Position numbers and translations under genes: made by a program. Below the pieces are notes generated by a model, which had not been told where the DNA came from, searched no databases, and saw nothing but the letters and a program-made list of their open reading frames with translations. DNA of 64,000 nucleotides from JAVJUV01 sp040220415 (lineage in GTDB: Bacteria > Pseudomonadota > Alphaproteobacteria > Rhodobacterales > Rhodobacteraceae), in assembly GCA_040220415.1 (NCBI GenBank), contig JAVJUV010000089.1:62001-126000 (forward strand), written 5' to 3'. Of the stretch, positions 41,739 through 51,655 are shown one piece after another. The stretch's first letter is position 1. Every line of letters starts with the position of its first letter.

Positions 41739-42056
41739 ATGCTGCAGATTGACAATACCCGGAAGTGCCAGACCGTCATGACCACTTTCGAGTGTTCGCC
41801 CGGAACCTGCGCCGATCTGCTGGATGCTCTTACCAGTGCCTACGAGGCATTCATATCGAAGCAGCCGGGATTCATCGCTGCGGGGCTGCACGTGAACGAT
41901 GCGCAGACCCGGATCGCCAACTATTCCCAGTGGGAGCGGCGGGAAGATTTCCAGGCGATGCTGCGTACGGACGAGATGCGCAAGCGCAACCGGGAAATCG
42001 CCGCCATGTGCACGCGGTTCGAACCGGTGATGTACGAGGTGGCGGGGGTCTTCTGA
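41739..42056 (+). CDS. Antibiotic biosynthesis monooxygenase (ABM)-domain protein
   Basis: This 105-residue single ABM-domain protein has a ferredoxin-like fold: TTFECSPGTCADLLDAL, KQPGFIAAGLHVNDAQTRIANYSQW and FEPVMYEVAGVF. The dimeric alpha-beta barrel family includes quinol monooxygenases and heme-degrading enzymes, but many members only bind small ligands. GAGGAGG lies 6 nt upstream of the ATG. It is convergent with the metallopeptidase-like gene. Confidence 0.82.
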   Translation: MLQIDNTRKCQTVMTTFECSPGTCADLLDALTSAYEAFISKQPGFIAAGLHVNDAQTRIANYSQWERREDFQAMLRTDEMRKRNREIAAMCTRFEPVMYEVAGVF

Positions 42057-42064
42057 GGCCTGCT

Positions 42065-42826
42065 TTACCTTGGAATGGGTTGTTCCGGTTCTTCGCAGGG
42101 ATAACTGGTCTGGTCCGGCAGGTGGCAGACATGGGACAGGAAATCGGCTGAGAGCGGTGCGGTTCCCGCGATGGCGTTCTCCGATTCCTTTCGATCGAGA
42201 TAGGACATGCAGGTCGAGACGTAGTAGCGCTCGCGCCGGGCGTCGGAGGCATACCAGGCGTCGAACGCGGCGGCGGTTGCCATCGCGGGGTCCCGAGTGG
42301 CTGACATGGCGGCTTCGAAAGCCAGCGCGATGTCTCCGGTTTCGGCGCTGGTGCGCAGCGTGTCGAAGATGGCCGGTCGGTCGCTTTCCAGGCTTGCCCA
42401 GGCGATCAAGTGGGTGACAGCCATGGCGTCGGCCTCGAGCGCGAAGACGGCGCGCGCGTTTTCGCGCATGGAGAGCGTGGTGGCGGGACAGATGCCGCGC
42501 AGCCATTGATCGAGGTGGCGGATCTCGTGAAGCAGGACCGCGACACGCTTTGGCTGTGTCAGGGCGGCATCGACGGTGATCTCGTTGTCTTCGACCCCGA
42601 AGGTGCCGAGCGTCTCGGAGGGATCGTCCGAGGCGCAGATGCGGGGACGCGCGGTGTCGAGCGTGGCGAGGAGGTTGTCGAAGGGGGCCAGGGCCGCGCG
42701 GACCGCCGCGATGTCGGCGGCGAGCGGCTGTCCGGGGGCGTCGTAGGGGTGGTCGAGGCAGACAGCGGCTTGGGCGCCGGGGGCGAGGAGAAGCGCGGTC
42801 AGGAGTGTGAGGGTCAATTTCTGCAC
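42065..42826 (-). CDS. Exported putative zinc metallopeptidase (HEIRH, DUF6782-like)
   Basis: This 253-residue protein has a signal peptide (residues 1-20, LTLTLLTALLLAPGAQA). VLLHEIRHLDQWL contains an HExxH zinc site, and ALEADAMAVTHL offers the third ligand (Glu or Asp). Several cysteines (CLDHP, CASDD, CPATT, CMSYL, CHLP, CEEP) imply disulfides in the periplasm. The layout resembles DUF6782 putative metallopeptidases. It is convergent with the ABM gene and upstream of the NYN gene on the other strand. Confidence 0.7.
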   Translation of the reverse strand: MQKLTLTLLTALLLAPGAQAAVCLDHPYDAPGQPLAADIAAVRAALAPFDNLLATLDTARPRICASDDPSETLGTFGVEDNEITVDAALTQPKRVAVLLHEIRHLDQWLRGICPATTLSMRENARAVFALEADAMAVTHLIAWASLESDRPAIFDTLRTSAETGDIALAFEAAMSATRDPAMATAAAFDAWYASDARRERYYVSTCMSYLDRKESENAIAGTAPLSADFLSHVCHLPDQTSYPCEEPEQPIPR

Positions 42827-43062
42827 GTGGCAAGTTCCCAGTTGGCGGTCCGTGGGAGATTAGAAGGGGGCGGAGCATGATGGTAGGTGGGTTTCACGCC
42901 GAGCGATGGTGGGGGTGGTCGGGATGACTGGTTCAATGGGAGTGCACCCTGAAGTTTCCGCAACAATCGAGAGCGTGATGGTATTGCTACGAAGAGGATT
43001 TCTGGGTCAGACATTCCAATCAAGCAAGTTGAGCGCCAGCGATCTTGCGATAGGGTGGCACT

Positions 43063-43617
43063 ATGATTGTGCCGGTTTTTCTACTTGCCGCTTCGCTGGC
43101 AGCGGCCCTTGCCTCGGTAATTTTCTGGGGTCCTGTGGCCAGCGGTCCATTACTGTTATCGCTTCTCTGCGCATTCGCGGCACTTTTGATCCTGTTGCAG
43201 GCAAGGAAAACGTCGCGCAACTGGATCGTTGTCGACGGATCGAATGTCATGCACTGGGAGCGGGACACGCCGGATATCAGAAGCGTCTTCCATGTTATCG
43301 TCGCCTTGAAGTCCGAGGGATACGAGCCGATCGTCTGGTTCGATGCCAATGCGGGGTATCTGATCGGTGACCGGTACTTGGGCCCGACCCCGCTGGCGCG
43401 AATGATCGGCCTGCCCGAGCGCCAGGTTTACATCGCCCCGAAGGGGACACCCGCCGATCCGCTGCTGTTGAAGAATGCCGTGGCCCTGAAGGCGAGGGTA
43501 GTGACGAACGATCGCTACCGGGACTGGGAGGAGCGGTTCCCGCAGATCCGGGAGAGGGGGTTTCTTGTACGGGGGCGGATGCAGAGGGATGAGTTCGAGT
43601 TGGAGTTGAAGCATTGA
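43063..43617 (+). CDS. Membrane-anchored NYN/Zc3h12a-like ribonuclease
   Basis: This 184-residue protein has two N-terminal hydrophobic helices (about residues 3-22 and 28-45) followed by a PIN/NYN nuclease-like domain. The acidic active-site residues appear in WIVVDGSNVMHW (first Asp), IVWFDANAGY and VVTNDRYRDWEERFP. The RNase_Zc3h12a arrangement is unusual in being tethered to the membrane. The start at 43063 follows GATAGGGTGG weakly. No gene partner is visible. Confidence 0.72.
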   Translation: MIVPVFLLAASLAAALASVIFWGPVASGPLLLSLLCAFAALLILLQARKTSRNWIVVDGSNVMHWERDTPDIRSVFHVIVALKSEGYEPIVWFDANAGYLIGDRYLGPTPLARMIGLPERQVYIAPKGTPADPLLLKNAVALKARVVTNDRYRDWEERFPQIRERGFLVRGRMQRDEFELELKH

Positions 43618-43723
43618 AGCCTATGCGCCGCGGTGGTGGAGACGGGGCGCAGATAATGCGCACATCAGCTCTAAGGACTCCGCGTCCCCTGCGGTGATCT
43701 CGTCCGGTGGCCAGTGCGAAATG

Positions 43724-43996
43724 CTAGCCGCAGGACTTCATCGCTTCGCGATGCACCGCGGCAAGCGGGTTCACGGCTTTCTGAAGTCCTCCGGCGGTCA
43801 AGCCTTCGTAAACCGCGACCTCCGCAACCGCGGAATTCCAGGCGCCGACCCAGGCCTGGCCGGTGCCGCGGTTCGACACGAAGCGCACGGCGATTTGGTC
43901 ATAGCGGGCGGCGTCCTGAGGGCTGACAGTGTCGGCAAGCGCCCTTGTCGTGCATTCACATTGCGCATCGGTGGCTCTGCGAGTGTCGAGACACAA
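43724..43996 (-). CDS. Possible exported protein with a damaged N-terminus
   Basis: From the TTG at 43996 the product is 90 residues (MCLDTRRATDAQCECTT at its start). The same frame extends 12 codons upstream and reads FAALPSHADTTVLC, the end of a signal peptide, before a TAG at 44033-44035. No start with a signal peptide lies in any frame between that stop and uvrB. The gene may be a functional cytoplasmic remnant or a pseudogene. Two Cys and a QAWVGAWNSAVAEVAVYEG segment are visible. Confidence 0.4.
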   Translation of the reverse strand: MCLDTRRATDAQCECTTRALADTVSPQDAARYDQIAVRFVSNRGTGQAWVGAWNSAVAEVAVYEGLTAGGLQKAVNPLAAVHREAMKSCG

Positions 43997-44067
43997 GACG
44001 GTGGTGTCCGCATGGCTCGGCAGGGCTGCGAACTACCGGAGCGCCGTAACGTTGAGTAGTGGTTACG

Positions 44068-46266
<2,199 letters not shown>

Positions 46267-46829
46267 GATACGGATCCGACTCGGGTGTGGATGGAGAGCC
46301 TTACAATTGTTCTCTTTTTGTGCCGGTTCAACCCGTGCTGCTGTCAGGTGGTGTCAGTAGCTTTCGCCAGTCCTCGGATTTCCCTTCGTCGGCGACACAA
46401 TCGAGAGATGGCGGTAACGGGCGGGGTATCATGACAGGAAGCGCATGATTGTTTTCAGGTTCGGAGCCTCAGGATCGCCGCACCAATCGAGCCAATGGAT
46501 ACCCGCTGCTGCACTGAACAAGCAGGATTCCGGGCCTCCGCGGGCGATTCCGCAGCGATCGCTTTTTGCATGAATCACAAGGCAGGGAAGACCAGCCAAG
46601 GTTCATGCAATGAAGCGAGCAACCTCAAATACAACCTATGAGGTATTAAGTGTTTACAAGATGCTCTCTATGGTGTACAAAAATTTCACAGCAGCAGAAC
46701 GGAGCGCCGACCGGCAACCGCGACGCACCCACCCCTCGCTCCTCGCATTCCGGTCGGCGTTTTGCTGCAAACCCCTTGATCCTTCCGTTGTTTTTTCCGA
46801 TAGCAGTGGAAGGCACACGGGAACCGATC
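46267..46829. other. 563-bp non-coding region with a long inverted repeat
   Basis: No frame has coding character. It contains a perfect 10-bp inverted repeat CGCCGACCGG (46705-46714) and CCGGTCGGCG (46750-46759) with a 35-nt loop, and its flanks extend the pairing with GCAGCA at 46691 and TGCTGC at 46763. The AT-rich 46610-46690 segment upstream looks like a promoter. An unannotated structured RNA or long 5'-UTR is possible. The uvrB promoter is at the left end. Confidence 0.45.
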
Positions 46830-47141
46830 ATGTCAGCACGCATTTACCGCCCTGCGAAGTCCGCAATGTCCTCGGGACAGGCAAAAACTCATGAGTGGGT
46901 TCTCGAGTTTGTCAACGAGACGGCGCGTGAGGTGGACCCACTGATGGGCTGGACGTCGTCGTCCGACACGCAAGCACAGGTGCGGATGAGTTTCCCGACC
47001 AAGGAAGCGGCGATCGAGTATGCCCAGGAGCATGGGATCGATGCCGTCGTGACCGAGCCAAAGACACGCAAGCCGAATATCCGGCCTCGGGGCTATGGCG
47101 AGAATTTCGCCACCGACCGCCGCGGCGCATGGACCCATTAA
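46830..47141 (+). CDS. NDUFS4-like complex I accessory subunit (ETC_C1_NDUFA4 family)
   Basis: This 103-residue protein has the signature ARIYRPAKSAMSSGQAKTHEW, WTSSSDTQAQVRMSFPTKEAA and RGYGENFATDRRGAWTH of the bacterial homologue of mitochondrial NDUFS4, an assembly and stability factor of NADH:quinone oxidoreductase. It occurs in alphaproteobacteria only, outside the nuo operon as here. The stop overlaps the start region of the acetyltransferase gene. Confidence 0.92.
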   Translation: MSARIYRPAKSAMSSGQAKTHEWVLEFVNETAREVDPLMGWTSSSDTQAQVRMSFPTKEAAIEYAQEHGIDAVVTEPKTRKPNIRPRGYGENFATDRRGAWTH

Positions 47142-47593
47142 GACCCATTCCGGTCCGACCTACCGATAGGCGGGTACAGCCGCTTATCTCCGCGCACCTC
47201 GAGTTGATGCGAGCGTCCAGCCCGGCGTGCAGTGTTCACGCAATGGAAGCAGCCGATCTCGACGAAGCGAATGTGCGATTCTTTGCAATATTCAAAGACG
47301 ACGAAGCCGTTGCAATCGGCGCGTTGAAGGCGATTGACACCGTACATGGCGAACTGAAGTCGATGCATGTCCGTGGCGATCAGCGGGGCCAGGGGCTGGC
47401 CGACGCCATTCTCTTCAAACTGATGCAGGAAGCGCGGGCCGCAGGTTTTCAGCGCGTCTCTCTTGAAACCGGCAGCCAGGAGGCCTTTGGCGCGGCGCGG
47501 GCGTTCTATGGCCGGAACGGTTTCTCGTCTTGCGGTCCCTTTGCCGGATACTCTGCTGATCTGAACTCTTTCTTCATGACGAAAGCGCTTTGA
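47129..47593 (+). CDS. GNAT-family N-acetyltransferase
   Basis: This 154-residue GNAT protein has the acetyl-CoA pyrophosphate loop HVRGDQRGQGLADAIL (motif A, R-x2-G-x-G/A), and the LETGSQEAFGAARAFYGRNG beta4-beta5 region. It resembles RimI-like or PA4866-like acetyltransferases. The ATG at 47129 lies 13 bp inside the upstream gene, so translation is likely coupled. The acceptor substrate is unknown. Confidence 0.85.
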   Translation: MDPLRPIPVRPTDRRVQPLISAHLELMRASSPACSVHAMEAADLDEANVRFFAIFKDDEAVAIGALKAIDTVHGELKSMHVRGDQRGQGLADAILFKLMQEARAAGFQRVSLETGSQEAFGAARAFYGRNGFSSCGPFAGYSADLNSFFMTKAL

Positions 47594-47907
47594 CTTCGGC
47601 CAAGGCTCGGTTGATCAGGCTACGCCAAAGTTTTGAGAGCGTGAAGGAACTTTCCAAGACGATGAAATCGGCTTTGGTTGGGTACCGGTCCCGCACTCGC
47701 CTGCATCAGGGGTGAGTGGGTCGGTTCATCACATCGGGGCCTGTTTGGATTTCTGTCACGCTCGCTCGGATGGAACCGAATGCCTCACCCGAAGGCTGCG
47801 CGCGAACGGCGCGCGAAAAAAGGAAGTGGCCCCGCCTTGCGCGGGGCCGCCTTGTCGGAATGGCACGAGTCATACCGCACGAGCGGTTACATATTCCTTC
47901 AGCCGAT
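47594..47907. other. 314-bp non-coding region between convergent genes
   Basis: Nothing convincing is encoded here. The right half holds two GC-rich hairpins, CGCGC-GAACG-GCGCG at about 47800 and the stronger one listed as a terminator at 47816-47848. Confidence 0.5.
47816..47848 (-). terminator. Putative terminator of the TetR gene
   Basis: GGCCCCGC and GCGGGGCC pair perfectly around a 5-nt loop (47828-47848); on the minus strand a 6-nt gap and TTTTTT (47821-47816) follow. It lies 60 bp after the TetR-family stop. The gap to the U-run lowers its strength. Confidence 0.55.
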
Positions 47908-48501
47908 TCAGACAGTTACACTCTTGAGCAGGTATTCGATCATGTCTTCCATGCGTTCGCGGGGTACACCGGAAATTCGCTTCTCGAGGCCCAGTAGAAC
48001 GATGCCATGGACCGACGAGAAAAGAGTGCGCGTCATCAGATCGACCTCAGTGGCGGACGCTTCCGGGTGCAACTCCGAAATCGGGCTCGAAATGATGGAG
48101 AAAAGGCGTCCCAGTTCATCCAGATACCAGGCAGGGACGCTTCCTTCGGTCGACATCTCGACCTCGAAAAGGGCACGCCAGAGGTTCGGATTGTCACTCG
48201 CGAACGCCAGATACGCCTTGGCGATTAAGATGAGATTCTCGGTTGGCGAAGCATCAGGATGGGCCTTGATCGTATCGGACACGAATGCACCCATCTTGCG
48301 AAAGGTGCGGCCATTCACGGCAAGCACGAGACCAGTCATGTCTTCGAAGACGTTATAGATCGCGCCCACGGCGCAACCGGCCTGATCGGCCAGGGCGCGG
48401 GCGCGAAGTGAAGCCAGTCCATTTTCCCGGATTTCGCCCTCGGCAATGTCCAAAAGCCGTTCGCGGAGGTCTTCACGTCGTTTCGCGGTGTCTCTTGCCA
48501 T
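47908..48501 (-). CDS. TetR-family transcriptional regulator
   Basis: This 197-residue regulator has an N-terminal TetR helix-turn-helix (EIRENGLASLRARALADQAG, AVGAIYNVFEDMTGLV) and a C-terminal ligand domain (TetR_C_WHG type, with FASDNPNLWRALFEVEMS). It probably controls its own gene: a perfect dyad lies just upstream. GGAGG is 6 nt before the ATG at 48501. No transporter or enzyme target lies alongside, so its regulon is elsewhere. Confidence 0.9.
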   Translation of the reverse strand: MARDTAKRREDLRERLLDIAEGEIRENGLASLRARALADQAGCAVGAIYNVFEDMTGLVLAVNGRTFRKMGAFVSDTIKAHPDASPTENLILIAKAYLAFASDNPNLWRALFEVEMSTEGSVPAWYLDELGRLFSIISSPISELHPEASATEVDLMTRTLFSSVHGIVLLGLEKRISGVPRERMEDMIEYLLKSVTV

Positions 48502-48516
48502 GTCGACCTCCAAATT

Positions 48517-48531
48517 CTGAACGTTGTTCAG
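48517..48531. promoter_or_regulatory. TetR-type operator palindrome
   Basis: CTGAAC-GTT-GTTCAG is a perfect 6-bp inverted repeat with a 3-bp centre, 16 bp upstream of the TetR-family start codon. The position suits autorepression. Confidence 0.65.
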
Positions 48532-48592
48532 GATCTAGCCCGCCGCAACACGCTTGCCAAGCCCGCTTACCTCGGACCATAACGGCGCCAAC

Positions 48593-48669
48593 GGTCCCGT
48601 AGCTCAACTGGATAGAGCAGCTGACTTCTAATCAGCAGGTTGGGGGTTCGAGTCCTCCCGGGATCGCCA
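48593..48669 (+). tRNA. tRNA-Arg (anticodon TCT)
   Basis: The 77-nt cloverleaf has acceptor GGTCCCG pairing with CGGGATC (with one G-U), D-arm GCTCAACTGGATAGAGC, anticodon stem GCTGA/TCAGC with loop CTTCTAA (anticodon TCT, codons AGA), T-arm GGGGGTTCGAGTCCTCC and an encoded CCA end. No direct repeat of its 3' end was seen elsewhere in the window, so an integrated island is not indicated. Confidence 0.97.
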
Positions 48670-48710
48670 TTTATCCAAATTCATCAATAAGACAGCAGGA
48701 GGTCGACCGC

Positions 48711-48902
48711 TTACTCCCAAGAACTCGTCGCGTCTGGAAGCATTTCGGAAGCATGCATTCGGACGTAGCAGCGGGTTCGGCCGACACAACGCTGCATCCC
48801 GATCCACAAGGGCCCGAATGCAAGCAGCACGCTGGTGAAGAGCAGTGCGAGGGGTGGAAAGAGCTGGAACCAAGACCGCCAGTCCACGTAGTCGGGCTTC
48901 AC
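48711..48902 (-). CDS. Small membrane protein, GTG start overlapping the glycosyltransferase stop
   Basis: This 63-residue frame starts at GTG 48902, which overlaps the upstream stop in the order GTGA. It begins VKPDYVDWRSWFQLF and has one transmembrane helix (FPPLALLFTSVLLAFGPLWIG) followed by a short cytoplasmic tail. No family is recognised. Coupled start, one clean helix and position at the end of the Arn-like operon make it a real small membrane gene candidate. A spurious ORF is possible since its length is short. Confidence 0.45.
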   Translation of the reverse strand: MKPDYVDWRSWFQLFPPLALLFTSVLLAFGPLWIGMQRCVGRTRCYVRMHASEMLPDATSSWE

Positions 48903-49696
48903 CGTACCCCAAGCCGCGGCTCTTGCGTGGCCTGAGCCCCACCAACGTCCAAGGCTTTGGCGACATCTGCCTTCGACGCGTGCCGGGGCGGACCGGCCCG
49001 CCGGATTATCCATGCAGCCCCCAGGAGGTCGGGAATGCCGACAAGTGCGCGGGAAAGATTGTTGTACTTGGATCGGCCACCGTTCCGTTCGCGGTGGCTC
49101 ACAGGCACGGTCTGAACATCCCACCCCTCACGCAGCATCATTGCGGGCATGAAGCGGTGGATGTGGTCGAACCAGGGAAGGTCGAAATAAGCATCACGAC
49201 GGAATGCCTTCAGGCCGCACCCGGAATCGCGCACGCCGTCCTGAAGTAGGGCGCCACGGATCGCGTTCGCAATGCGCGACCCGATACGCTTGGCAGCAGT
49301 GTCCCGCCGCTTTTCGCGCTGCCCCTGGACAAGACCGAGGGTCTCGCTCGACGTCAGTCGGAAGGGGGCCAGAAGGGCGGGAATCTGGTCTGGCGGGTTC
49401 TGTCCGTCGCCGTCAATCGTCACGATCAGCGGTGCCCGGGCGAGACGAACGCCACGCCGGATCGATGCCGACTGGCCGATCGAATTCTCGTTGCGCAGCC
49501 AGCGCAGCCGCGGGTTGCGCGCGGACAGACGGGTTAGCAGGTAGTGGCTGCCGTCAGTCGATCCGTCGTCGATCACGACGATTTCGAACGATTCGCCCGC
49601 AAGGGCGTCGTCCATTTCGGCCAGAAGACTCTCCAGGGCCATCACCTCGTCTCGTGCGGGAATGATGACGGAAATGTCGGGTTGGGTCACGGTCAT
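48899..49696 (-). CDS. GT2 glycosyltransferase, ArnC/DPM1-like
   Basis: This 265-residue GT-A enzyme has VIIPARDEVMALESLL, the DGSTDGS nucleotide-sugar motif, VTIDGDGQNPPDQIPALL with the DxD-type Asp-Gly-Asp, and the acceptor-side DSGCGLKAFRRDAYFDLPWFDH. It ends near IIRRAG without the membrane helices of some DPM1 proteins. ArnC and dolichol-phosphate-mannose-synthase relatives load a sugar on a polyprenyl phosphate. The start at 49696 overlaps the downstream end of the ArnT-like gene (ATGA), so the sugar-lipid donor made here is likely the substrate for that protein. Confidence 0.88.
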   Translation of the reverse strand: MTVTQPDISVIIPARDEVMALESLLAEMDDALAGESFEIVVIDDGSTDGSHYLLTRLSARNPRLRWLRNENSIGQSASIRRGVRLARAPLIVTIDGDGQNPPDQIPALLAPFRLTSSETLGLVQGQREKRRDTAAKRIGSRIANAIRGALLQDGVRDSGCGLKAFRRDAYFDLPWFDHIHRFMPAMMLREGWDVQTVPVSHRERNGGRSKYNNLSRALVGIPDLLGAAWIIRRAGPPRHASKADVAKALDVGGAQATQEPRLGVR

Positions 49697-51267
49697 GAGG
49701 TGCTTTCCTTTTGTGGGGCACGAGCGACGCGCCACAGTGCATAGGGGGACCCCCGGAACAGAATCGTCTCGTTCGGACGCCAGGGCAGGCTTGCGCGGTC
49801 CGGGCGACCAACAATCAGGCCGTCGGGATGGGCGTCGATCCATGCGTCGATGGCATCTTGCCCTGCGGGTGTCGCCACCGGCCGCGTCAACCGTCCCGCG
49901 AAGTTGAACTCGGCATGGTAGGTTTGTCCGATGATCGCGATCCCGGAGTCTTCATAAGGCGCGATCACCCTGGCAATGCGGTGAGTGTCGTAGATCTCCC
50001 GCATTTCCGTGAGGCCGATCAGCAGGTTAATCGAGAGGAGAGTGCCCAGCGTCAGCACCGCTCCGCCGCGCAGCCCGCCAAGAAGTTGTGCGACCCAGCC
50101 GACCGCGGCGATCACCAGCGCCCAGGCAAAAAGCATCGAGCGCGGCTGAAGCAGGAGGCCGACCTTGCCCATCGGGACCAGTCCGGTCGCGGCTGCGGCC
50201 GCAAGCACCGCAGCAAGAGCCAACGGCAGAACCGCCCACGTCAACCGGAAGGAACCGGCCCCGCACGTCAAACGGCCGACGATGAGAGCCAAGGCGGGCA
50301 ATTCAGGCACAAGATAGTGGACCTGCTTGCCGCTTATCAGGCTGAAAAGGACAAACGACGCGAATACCCAGATCAGCGCGAGCCGCATTCCTTGTTCGGA
50401 CCAGACCGTCGCCGTTCGTCCGGCTTGCCAGATCGCGGGCACGAAGATCCAGGGAAAGGTCAGCAACGGCGTGAGAGAGAAAAAGAACCACCAGGGCCGG
50501 GCATGGGCGAAACTGTCGGTCATGCGCCCCGCGCTCTGGGTCCAGAGGACGGCCTCTCGGTAGTCTGTTCCGCCCATGACCAGAGCCGGTCCCAGCCACA
50601 GCCCGACGATTGCCAGGCCGCTCAGCAACGCAACGCCGGTGCCCGCAAGCGCCCGGCGCCATGTCACTGGCCACGTCGTGTCGGCCCAAAGCGGCATCAG
50701 CAGCGCAACCGGCAGGACGTGCACGAGAATCACCGGTCCCTTGGACAGAACGCCCAACGCCAGCGCCCCGCCCAACGCGATCCACCACCGCCAAGCCCCC
50801 GTGCGGCCCGCTTCTACGAGGGCGAGCATCCCGGCGACCGTCGCGGTAGCAAGCATCGCGTCGAACATCGTCAGTTCCGCCGCGACAGCAAAGACCAGGA
50901 GCCCCGCAAGCGCGATCTTCGTCCGCGCACCGATCTCAGGGTCGTCAGGCCAAAGCTTGCGGGCAAGCCGTCCGGCCAGAAGCAGACCGGCAATAGCGTA
51001 GAGCGGCGCCACAAGGCGCGCGGCGATTTCCGAAACACCCAGGATCGCCCAGGCAAGGTTGATCGACCAGAACAGAAGCGGTGGCTTGTGCGTGTAAATT
51101 TCGAAGTTGCGTGTCGGCACGAAGTAGTCGCCGCTCAACCACATTTCCCAAGCGACGGCCAAGTATCTGGTCTCATCGACCGGAGCGAGTGGGCGCAGGA
51201 GCACCCCGGCGACAGCAAGCAGAACCAGCGCTGCGACCGTCAGGTTCGCCGATGCACGCAACTTCAT
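49693..51267 (-). CDS. GT39/ArnT-like lipid-A or membrane glycosyltransferase
   Basis: This 524-residue GT-C membrane protein has about 12 helices. The catalytic acidic pair is PVDETRYLAVAWEMW (Asp31-Glu32) in the first periplasmic loop; LLFWSINLAW, GVLSKGPVILVH and LVPELPALALIVGRL are further GT39 features. ArnT transfers 4-amino-arabinose from undecaprenyl phosphate to lipid A, giving polymyxin resistance; other relatives transfer other sugars. No arnA or arnB gene is visible, so the sugar is unknown. Overlaps of 4 bp link it to the ArnC-like and LAB_N genes. Confidence 0.88.
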   Translation of the reverse strand: MKLRASANLTVAALVLLAVAGVLLRPLAPVDETRYLAVAWEMWLSGDYFVPTRNFEIYTHKPPLLFWSINLAWAILGVSEIAARLVAPLYAIAGLLLAGRLARKLWPDDPEIGARTKIALAGLLVFAVAAELTMFDAMLATATVAGMLALVEAGRTGAWRWWIALGGALALGVLSKGPVILVHVLPVALLMPLWADTTWPVTWRRALAGTGVALLSGLAIVGLWLGPALVMGGTDYREAVLWTQSAGRMTDSFAHARPWWFFFSLTPLLTFPWIFVPAIWQAGRTATVWSEQGMRLALIWVFASFVLFSLISGKQVHYLVPELPALALIVGRLTCGAGSFRLTWAVLPLALAAVLAAAAATGLVPMGKVGLLLQPRSMLFAWALVIAAVGWVAQLLGGLRGGAVLTLGTLLSINLLIGLTEMREIYDTHRIARVIAPYEDSGIAIIGQTYHAEFNFAGRLTRPVATPAGQDAIDAWIDAHPDGLIVGRPDRASLPWRPNETILFRGSPYALWRVARAPQKESTS

Positions 51268-51539
51268 GACACCGCCACTCGGCGCTTACGGGCGATCAGG
51301 ATCAAGTTGCGGGCATAGACTATGATTCCCGTCGCCTGGCCGAGGATGAACACCGGGTCCTGACGCCAGAGCGCATAGCTCAAAAGCGTCAGGCCTCCCA
51401 AGATGCTGAACCACCAGAACGCCAAGGGTATCACGCTTTCCCTGCGCCGTTCGCTGGCGATCCACTGAACCAGGAACCGGGAGGTGAACAGCGCCTGGCC
51501 CAAAAAGCCGATCGCGATCCAGAGTGTTTCTGACGTCAT
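51264..51539 (-). CDS. LAB_N domain protein (lipid-A-disaccharide synthase N-terminal-like)
   Basis: This 91-residue membrane protein with three helices matches the LAB_N domain: WIAIGFLGQALFTSRFLVQW, VIPLAFWWFSILGGLTLLSYAL and FILGQATGIIVYARNLILI. Free-standing LAB_N proteins accompany GT39 and GT2 enzymes and may help deliver the polyprenyl-linked sugar. Its start is 116 bp from the divergent response-regulator gene, so both promoters share that gap. Confidence 0.88.
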   Translation of the reverse strand: MTSETLWIAIGFLGQALFTSRFLVQWIASERRRESVIPLAFWWFSILGGLTLLSYALWRQDPVFILGQATGIIVYARNLILIARKRRVAVS

Positions 51540-51655
51540 GCCACCCGAAGCCTTTATTATCCCGGCGTCGTGCCGGGTTTGGCTGGTTCATGCGCAGGCC
51601 AACCTTACGGATCGCTGACGGAGCCCCTATAAGTAGCAGGACGTGAAAAGGACTA

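Noticed and set aside
48593..48669. Integrated island at the tRNA-Arg gene
   Set aside because: No integrase gene and no second copy of the tRNA 3' end can be seen in the window.
48628..48966. Minus-strand frame ending in SREDSNPQPAD over the tRNA
   Set aside because: This peptide is a common false gene product made by translating the complement of tRNA sequence; the tRNA is real.
49711..51318. 535-codon plus-strand frame over the ArnT-like gene
   Set aside because: Arg/Gln/Pro-rich antisense product; the membrane protein on the minus strand is coherent.
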